Positions 54,428 through 64,000 of a DNA stretch of 64,000 bases are shown piece after piece. The position numbers and the translations under genes were made by a program. Source of the stretch: Ianthella basta (taxonomy: Eukaryota > Porifera > Demospongiae > Verongiida > Ianthellidae). The notes under the pieces are model-generated. The model worked only from the letters and a program-made list of their open reading frames with translations, did not search any database and was not told the DNA's origin. How positions within the stretch are numbered: position 1 is the stretch's first letter; each line of letters begins with the position of its first letter. The stretch lies in assembly GCA_964019415.1 (NCBI GenBank), contig OZ025890.1, forward strand, positions 3,812,553 to 3,876,552, in the 5' to 3' direction.

Positions 54428-54430
54428 ATT

Positions 54431-57284
<2,854 letters not shown>

Positions 57285-58168
57285 TTAGAAAAACTGTACA
57301 CGGTTGTTTCCCCTATCAGCTACATACACCACACCACTGTCATCAACACAAATACCAGAGGGTAGATTAAACCTCCCAAGATCAACACCTTTCCCTCCAA
57401 ACTCATGAACTAGTTCACCTTCCAATGTGTATATCATTATGATGTGCGAATCAACTGAAGTGATCAACAAATGGTTGTCACTAGTAGCAGCAATGCAGGT
57501 TGGTTCATACTTGGTCTGGAAGTGTCTTTTAAAAGTGCCTTCTTTAGACCACACACAAACTCTCCTTCTCTGAATGTCAGTAACATACACGAGGCCATCT
57601 GAACCAAATGCTAAGTCACGAGGTCGATCAAAACACCCTGGGCCACTTCCTTTTGAGCCAAAAGTAGACAGAAACTCACCATTTTCATCATAAATTGTGA
57701 CACGTTTGTTGCCTTGGTCACAGATATAAATCAGACCTTCTGGGCTAACAGCCACACCATAGGGGATACTGAGACGATCACTTTTACTACCTGCATAGCG
57801 TATAGTCTGAAGGAGTCGGCCATCTTGTGACAGCTTTACTATTTTATTGTTGTCCCAGTCTGTCACCCAAACATGCCCGTTCAGATCAAATGCAACACCA
57901 GGCAAAGTAGCACCATGATGCCATGGACCAAGCATTCCTACCCCAATGACCCTCAGAAATGCACCCTCTTTGGTGAGAAGATGAACAAACCCGTTCATAG
58001 TATCGGTCACAGCCAGGAGGCCCCCACTGTTCACAGCCACTGCAACAAACTTAAGATCTGACAATAGTCTCTGTTTGATAACCTTCTGACACCTTCCAAG
58101 CTTCCTCCAGTCTCTGAGAGGGTGCTTCACCTGCAGGTAATACAACAGAAATGTATATACACCACAGG

Positions 58169-58257
<89 letters not shown>

Positions 58258-61200
58258 AGGCAGGTTATAGGAATACAAGTCGATTTAAGAAGAGAGGTCA
58301 TTCCTGCAGCGTACACACGGATTTTGGAAGGAACCAGCAAGTTGATGACCACAAAAGCCTTCACTAGACCAGAGCTACAACACGTGACTGTCTTTCCCGA
58401 CATGCTTAAGTTACCACATGTGCTTCCAGTGAGTTGGCAGCCCTCCAAGTACGTAGCTTTGCTTTGTCTCACGGCACCGCTGACAATTCCTCCTTAAAAA
58501 GTGGCTTGGGGTTAACTGAGTTGTGATCCAGCTTCTCCACATCAATTTTCTATGTTTCAAGCCTCAACACAAGTTGCATGCACTCCATTAGTGGTCCAAA
58601 GAGGCTTAAAATCATTCAGAGAACATAGCCCTTGAACAGCTTTTGCCAACATTTCCAGCGTTGCGCAACATGATGTAGTACATGATGTACTTTTGCAAGT
58701 GGTCTATATAAAGATGTGGTAGCCTCAAACTGATCAATTTAATCGGTACAATTAAAAGAGGCCATTTTAGTGAGCACTCCCTATTGGTTTCATTGGATGT
58801 ACTGTTTGTCCATTCATATACAGATATAAATCTGCTATGTCTACTTGTTACATTCATCTGTTTTTTATCCCAGCTCAAATTACTTCAAAACACAAACATG
58901 TGCATGCAGCACAATGGGCGACATAACTATATCAGACAGCACAGTAGTGCAGTCTAAGTGTGGACGGCCGTGGTTGTTTGTATGCTGTAATACAAATGAA
59001 AAGTAGCACTACTCTTGAACAAAAGCAAGAACCGACAAAAGGAAGCGCCAGCGAGGAAGGGAGGCTGTACAGTTTACAGAGCTAACCTTACTTCCAAGCG
59101 CCAGGGTGCCGTCGTGTAGAAAGCGTCAACGTATTTTTCTGTGTTTCATCTTCTTCCTATACAGTGGAACCCCACCTTGTGGACACCCCTGAAAAGCCGG
59201 CACCTCGATTATTCTGACACAATCTAAAGTCCCAATGATTGGCCCTATGCTACATGCATATAAAGTTCCCCTTGAAATGCGGACACCCCGATATTCCGTA
59301 TTGCGGACAGCACCCTGTGCACCACCCTATACAACGCTGTATAAAACTCACCCGATAATCCGGACATTTGATCAGCTGTCAGAAAATGGCCGCTCTCTGA
59401 TGTGCACTGCTACCTCTGACAAGTGACAAGAACAGCACAGAAGTTGGCGAGTGCCGCAAATCGTATATACAAAGGATTTTGAAAGTGTCTTTAACATGCA
59501 TGGGAAAGTTCAGCGCGAACAGCCACCATTTAGAATTGTCTTCAGAAATGGTGCATGAGTCGAGTACTCGAGCGAACTGACTCTACCTTTACAGACTCGT
59601 CTTATTTTGATACTTTTGCAGGCATACTACATGATTGTTTCAGAATATGGGCATTTAAGCCGTACCTCTGAAATGCGCACACCCTTATAATCAGGACACT
59701 TCTCTTGTTCCGAAGGGTGTCCGCATTATAGGGGTTCCACTGTATATATATTTTTCTTCTTCTTCTTCGTCAGCTGTAGCTCCCAAACAATAGAGAGCAA
59801 GAGGATAATTTTACCCACAGTTCTATGACGCTTTTGCCAGGTAAGTGTCTTTTGTAGGTTAGATGGCTCTGCGAGCCAGTCCACAAATGGAGGTTTCCTA
59901 TAGCCTTCGTGAGACATTGCTAGGTGCAAGATACCATTATACAATGATGTAATCAGATATATTACCATGGCTGGTCGCTTAGTCCTCTATTAAGTTTTGG
60001 GCCAATAGCCCTACAACGTGATCATGCAGATGAGTGCTTGCAAGTGCATGCATACAGGACAAGCTTCAGCTGCCATGGGCAGTGCGCCATTTAGAAGGAC
60101 ATCCACAGTGGTTGTGCCAGTGGGCCGCCATTTGAATTACTGCGAGCTAGCTGCCAGTGGACATTTCTGAGTTTGTGTGGAGCCTAGTTAATTCTAGCTG
60201 CCACTTTGGTTCTGCACCAGAATAAAAACACGAGGGCCATATACCTGCATTGCTGTCCTGTGGTTGTGGCAATGTATCATACATAATTATCTGAGCTTAT
60301 GCTCCATAAAAAGTGCAAGAGTGTATAGCAATCAATCAATCAATCAATCAGTACAGATGTTTCTCCAATACTGGAGTTCTTCATTACGTATCTTATGACA
60401 GTTAGTCTGAGTTAGAGGATGATAATATTATAAGAATAGATATATACTAAGTGACTTTATGGTTATTTGAAATTGTCAGTCTTTCTCATTCTGGGTTTCC
60501 TCTATAGGCCTTTTCCCCTCCATCTTGCCTTCAAAAATCTTCCTGGTTGTTCTTTCCCTATTCATCTCTTCAATTCCAGCCTTCCACTTCTCCAGCCTGG
60601 TCTTTACTATATCTAAAACACTCGCTTGACATAGCCTCTCCCTGATGTCCTCATTCCTTACCCCATCAAGTCTACTTACTCCTTCAATCCGCCTCAAGAC
60701 ATTCATCTGAGTGTATAGCAACACTCTTCAATGTAGGGACAATGGTGAATGTTCCACTGTGTAGTAGCCTTTCCTTGTTTCGTACTTTTTATGCTAGCCC
60801 TACATCTTTAGTAGTTAATGTAGAAAATGTTTATTCTATATACAGTGCAAGTTGCAAAATACAAGGGTGTTGAAACTATAATAATGTAATATAATATAGT
60901 GTTTGGGGACTTTGGGCACCCTGTGGCATGCACAGACCATTGGTAAGATGTCAAACTTACAGGAAATTAAACAATTTTCAAAAATGACAGAATTTTAAAT
61001 TAGGCGTTTGTTTATACGTGCAAGGTGGCGCCAAACTACAAATATAAAATGCCATAGTCCCATATCATTGCTATGGCACATTTATACTGTTAGTGGGTGT
61101 TCTATCCAGCAAATACTTAGGAAACTCCATAGGAAAGTGCAAGTGGTCAATGAGGATGTGCACTCAGCAGGAATTAGTAATTAAAGACTATGCTGTACAA

Positions 61201-62776
61201 TTAGAAGTTTGACAATTTAGTGTGACGTCATGGAACGGTGACATTTTATAGTGACATCACACAAACGTTGCACCCTAGTCAATCCAAAATATAGGGTAGA
61301 CTCCGTGACATCACCTTCCTCACACATTGTAATTTCGTGGTTTCTATAATTATATATGCATATTCCTCAGGGGGGGGGGGGGGGGGGGAGAGGGGAGAAT
61401 TATAGTAAGGAGGGATTCCCCCCAATGCACCCTTGTATACTATAGTTCAGCTGTAACCAATTAATGGTTACTGACACAATAAAAATATTCATTTATTAAC
61501 CAATAATAGAATAATGTACAACATAAAATAGAATGAAGAACACACTAAACGAGGTGTGTCAGCTCACCTTTGAAGTCACTGCTGGCTGATCTCTCAACTG
61601 TTGGATATTGGCTTGTTGTGCTCGAATGGCTGCATCCTTCTCCCTCAATGCCTCATCCTTCTCAGCGAATACTACTTCGTTTGCACGTATTACCTCATCT
61701 AGGTGCCAAAGTGCCTTGTCTTTCCCACTAATGACCTCATCTTTCCCCTTTATAACTTCATCCTTCTCCTTCAAGGCATCCTGCAATGCCTCATCCTTCT
61801 GTCTGCATTCTTCCTCCTTGGCTGACAACTGCTGGCGAAGGTGTTCAAGAAGAACAGCAACATGGCTGTCTCCTGGGAGCGATGACTCTATACGTCTCAG
61901 CTCTCTCACCAACATCACACTGGAGGGACGCTTGCTTGGCTGGTCCTGCAGACACTGTGTGACAGTGGGGAGAAACAGCTGCTTCTCTTGTGCAGTGAAC
62001 ATTGCAACATAACGTTCACGACGCTGGAGTTCGGTCAGACCAATAACCTGGTCTCCTTCATATCTCTTTGGAGAACCAGGGTTGGGCCACTCGTGGGTCA
62101 GAGTAGAGAGGATGATGTTGCCAAAGGAGAAGATGTCCAACTTCTCATCGTACCGAGGAGGATCATGGAGAGCCTCAGGAGCCATGAATGCCAACGTGCC
62201 CTTTATGGATGACCTGCGGCTGAGGGCACATGGGTTGATGGCTCGACTCATGCCAAAATCGCTCACCTTGGTCACGAAAGAGACCACATTCAACAATACG
62301 TTGTTGGTACTCAAGTCGTGATGGACGAGAGGCGGGTTCTGGCTGCGGAGATAGGCAAGCGCTTGGGTCACCTGACGGAGGACGAGCGCTTTGAGGTTGA
62401 GGGGGAACTCCTCCTTGCTGTGATCCTCCAAGTGCATGCGAAGACTGGTGTCCATCTTCTCCATGACGAGAACTGGTAAGCGAGAGCTGCGCTCAAAGTA
62501 CACTCCAAGGAACTGAACAACTCCTGGATGACGCAGCTTCGACCACGTTAGGCATTCCGCCTCGAAGTTGCCGATCAGTTTCGCTACTCCTCCGGGCGAC
62601 TGGTCTTCGAGCAGGATTTCATGAAGACGTTTTGCCGCACAGACAGTTCCAATCCATTCTACTTCATACACGGTAGCGTCAGCCCCTCTCCCGAGTTTGG
62701 TGTCTGTAAACGTCACGTTCTCAATGAGCAGGCCGGGGAACCTGGAGCTCAAAGATGGACGTACCCTTTCCGACAT
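57285..62776 (-). CDS. TKL-like protein kinase fused to coiled coil and NHL propeller
   Basis: Exon 1 (62776-61568, 403 codons) encodes a kinase. It has a Gly-rich loop LGRGADATVYEVEW, VAIK-type lysine in CAAKRL, catalytic loop VHHDLSTNNVLL, DFG in VSDFGMSRA and MAPEAL. It then encodes a heptad-repeat coiled coil (KDEVIKGKDEVISGKDKALW). It ends AAG|GTGAGC in phase 0. The NHL exon (58130-57285) starts after CTGCAG in phase 0 and encodes six NHL blades (for example VWVTDWDNNKIVKLSQDG, IYICDQGNKRVTIYDENG, VYVADRGNNRVQFF), enough for a closed propeller. Joined product 684 aa. HHD replaces HRD and Ser replaces the usual catalytic-loop Lys/Ala, but key Lys and both Asp remain, so activity is plausible. 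The single-gene model is supported by matching phase and by the same domain order in the broken paralogue; a transcript would settle it. Function unknown; a sensor or scaffold kinase is inferred. Confidence 0.75.
58171..58256. repeat. (CA)n in the kinase-NHL intron
   Basis: About 86 bp, 40 bp upstream (transcript sense) of the NHL exon acceptor. In the transcript it reads (TG)n. Confidence 0.97.
59161..59743. mobile_element. 583-bp element with CAGTGGAACCCC termini (pogo/Tigger-like)
   Basis: Terminal repeats ACAGTGGAACCCC / GGGGTTCCACTGT in a TATA context on both sides. Internal subterminal repeats of 'gcggacacc' type are present. No transposase frame survives, so it is a non-autonomous or decayed member. 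It lies in the kinase-NHL intron. Confidence 0.8.
60476..60724 (-). pseudogene. LINE ORF2 C-terminal fragment
   Basis: An 82-codon minus-strand frame (NVLRRIEGVSRLDGVRNEDI.., TRLEKWKAGIEEMNRERTT) matching the region after the reverse transcriptase in LINE proteins (MLRRI-GVS-RDRVRNE-I pattern). It is 5'-truncated and lies in the kinase-NHL intron on the gene's own strand. Confidence 0.6.
61371..61390. repeat. Poly(G) run
   Basis: About 18-19 uninterrupted G. Comparable G/C homopolymers occur at 31543-31560, 44597-44614, 34452-34463, 21530-21544 and 11889-11901; lengths here may carry sequencing error. Confidence 0.9.
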
Positions 62777-62999
62777 CTTTAGCTAGTAAACAATCACGTG
62801 CATCTGGCTGGGCCTCAAGTAAACGCCCGCTTGCCTGTAGGCGTTTACTTTGGACGGTCTAGCAAGCCAGACTAACCTGCATCGCGCTGCTAGCTGACTG
62901 TGCAGCCCTAGCAGTGCTGTGATGGCAGATTAAGGTCAGCCGCGACCAGTTCTATCTCCTATTTGTAGGGTGTGTAAAAATGTTTCCTCCAAAAGCAAG

Positions 63000-63206
63000 G
63001 GCAGATGTAGGGATGGTGCAGTGTGTACCTGCAAGGTATGGCAAAACCACCTGGCAGAAGAACTGTAGGAACAAGGAGGAGGGCCGGTTCATGCAAAGAA
63101 GGGGGCCAGTTGGTCCATGCAACAAGTAGGAGGGCCGGTCCATGCAAAACCCAGGTCATTAACATGCGCTGACTTTGAATACATTTTCACCATCCCTATA
63201 TCTGCC
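63000..63206 (-). mobile_element. Block B, copy 2, inverted
   Basis: Inverted copy of 50045-50251 with its 19-bp termini and the three GCATGGACC units, about 95% identical by eye. It lies 220 bp upstream of the kinase-NHL start codon, where it could contribute to the promoter region. Confidence 0.85.
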
Positions 63207-63810
63207 AACATTTTGCTGCGCCTCCTACTACTGCATGCCCATTCCAGCTCTTCAGCTTCCCCTTTGCACCCACAGGTACAGCCTTACAATTTTTCCATCT
63301 TTCTGCTTTGTTGCATGTGCTCTGTACACTATAGTTATTAGGTTTATTCTTGCAAATTGCTTGCTACTCAATCTACTTTGCTGTGCTCTAGAATCTAGGC
63401 CCTTCTGCTCTTCGTGCAATACATTACGTGTTTCAATGTAGCAGCTAGCTGCAGGGCCCATATTCTTTGGCTTCATCACTTACAGTATGTAGCTATGCAT
63501 CTTGCTCCGCCTTGAGACCCTGGAAAACCACCCAGCTCGGCTACTAGTACATGTTATTGCTTACCATTGCTCTTCACTACATTGCTGCCTGCAAACTGGT
63601 GCACCCACTTTCGGGCCCTCTCTGTTTGGCTCTACACTGTAAAAACAGTGATGGTTTTGGGCCACCAGTGGTGGTTCTCAAGGACAAGCAGTGGCGAAGT
63701 TCAAACTCCCTATATCCAGGATGCGAATGACTTATACAGCGTACAGAGTGCAACGTACATGCACCATGGTGCACACCAGACTGCAGTTTCTGGCTATTTA
63801 GGCTTTCCTC
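63207..63810. other. Between blocks B and A, nothing recognised
   Basis: No exon or repeat structure recognised. Short open frames only. Confidence 0.4.
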
Positions 63811-64000
63811 ATTAGCGCTTCAGTCACGTACGTGGATGTATGCATGCCACATGGTGGTATGTATGTACGTGGGAACATATAGCTAGAATGGGCATACTAT
63901 ATGCATGCAATAAGATAGTCTCCTGTGGCAGCCCTTGCTATCGCACACTCACATGTACAATTGCACTACAATACGCAGGTAGAGAAACAGGGGATGGTAG
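63811..64000. repeat. Block A, copy 2, running off the window
   Basis: Direct-orientation copy of 49833-50018. Its relation to block B differs from the first site: B is inverted and about 600 bp away instead of adjacent. Confidence 0.92.

Overview
The window is eukaryotic nuclear DNA from an animal. Genes have many short GT-AG introns, dinucleotide microsatellites and several transposon families are frequent, and the gene set is metazoan: HIP1, ANGEL, PRODH, TMEM199, RSRC2, nuclear-encoded mitochondrial TUFM, 7TM receptors and a CARD-like/NACHT/LRR receptor. The compact spacing, an intronless NLR and a kinase-NHL gene suggest an early-branching metazoan, most likely a sponge. That lineage call is inference. 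Exon junctions were placed by hand from GT/AG sites and reading phase. Summed coding lengths divide by three for HIP1 (965 aa), PRODH (595 aa), TUFM (440 aa), RSRC2 (340 aa), ANGEL (582-597 aa) and the kinase-NHL gene (684 aa).

Layout. 0.7-4.65 kb: an apparently intact R2/NeSL-like non-LTR retrotransposon (minus strand) lying inside a (CA)n/(TG)n array. 5.3-8.8 kb: two tandem intronless 7TM receptors (minus). 9.7-12.9 kb: ANGEL (minus). 12.9-14.5 kb: a composite foldback element, made of a 773-bp tandem duplication plus an 84-bp perfect palindrome, abutting the ANGEL start. 14.8-22.5 kb: divergent pair TMEM199 (minus) / PRODH (plus). 23.7-46.4 kb: three co-oriented minus-strand genes, RSRC2 > TUFM > HIP1, separated by only 182 and 290 bp. 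46.8-49.5 kb: an intronless NLR (plus), divergent from RSRC2. 49.8-64 kb: a duplicated immune-like district. It holds an intact TKL-like kinase + coiled coil + six-bladed NHL propeller gene (57.3-62.8 kb), a broken paralogue (51.8-54.3 kb), a fragment of an NLR 3' end, and paired repeat blocks shared with the NLR downstream flank.

The housekeeping genes serve clathrin/actin endocytosis (HIP1), V-ATPase assembly (TMEM199), mitochondrial translation (TUFM), proline catabolism (PRODH), RNA splicing/processing (RSRC2, ANGEL). The NLR and the kinase-NHL proteins look like sensor/signalling proteins of an innate recognition repertoire. That role is inferred from domain families, not shown by the sequence.

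The most interesting signals are: (1) two unrelated insertions each bracketed by same-strand (TG)n, suggesting microsatellite-targeted transposition; (2) the kinase-coiled coil-NHL fusion with a decayed NFG paralogue beside an NLR; (3) receptor paralogues whose 5' halves are homogenised and 3' halves diverged; (4) TG/CA arrays sitting directly at 5' splice sites in several genes.
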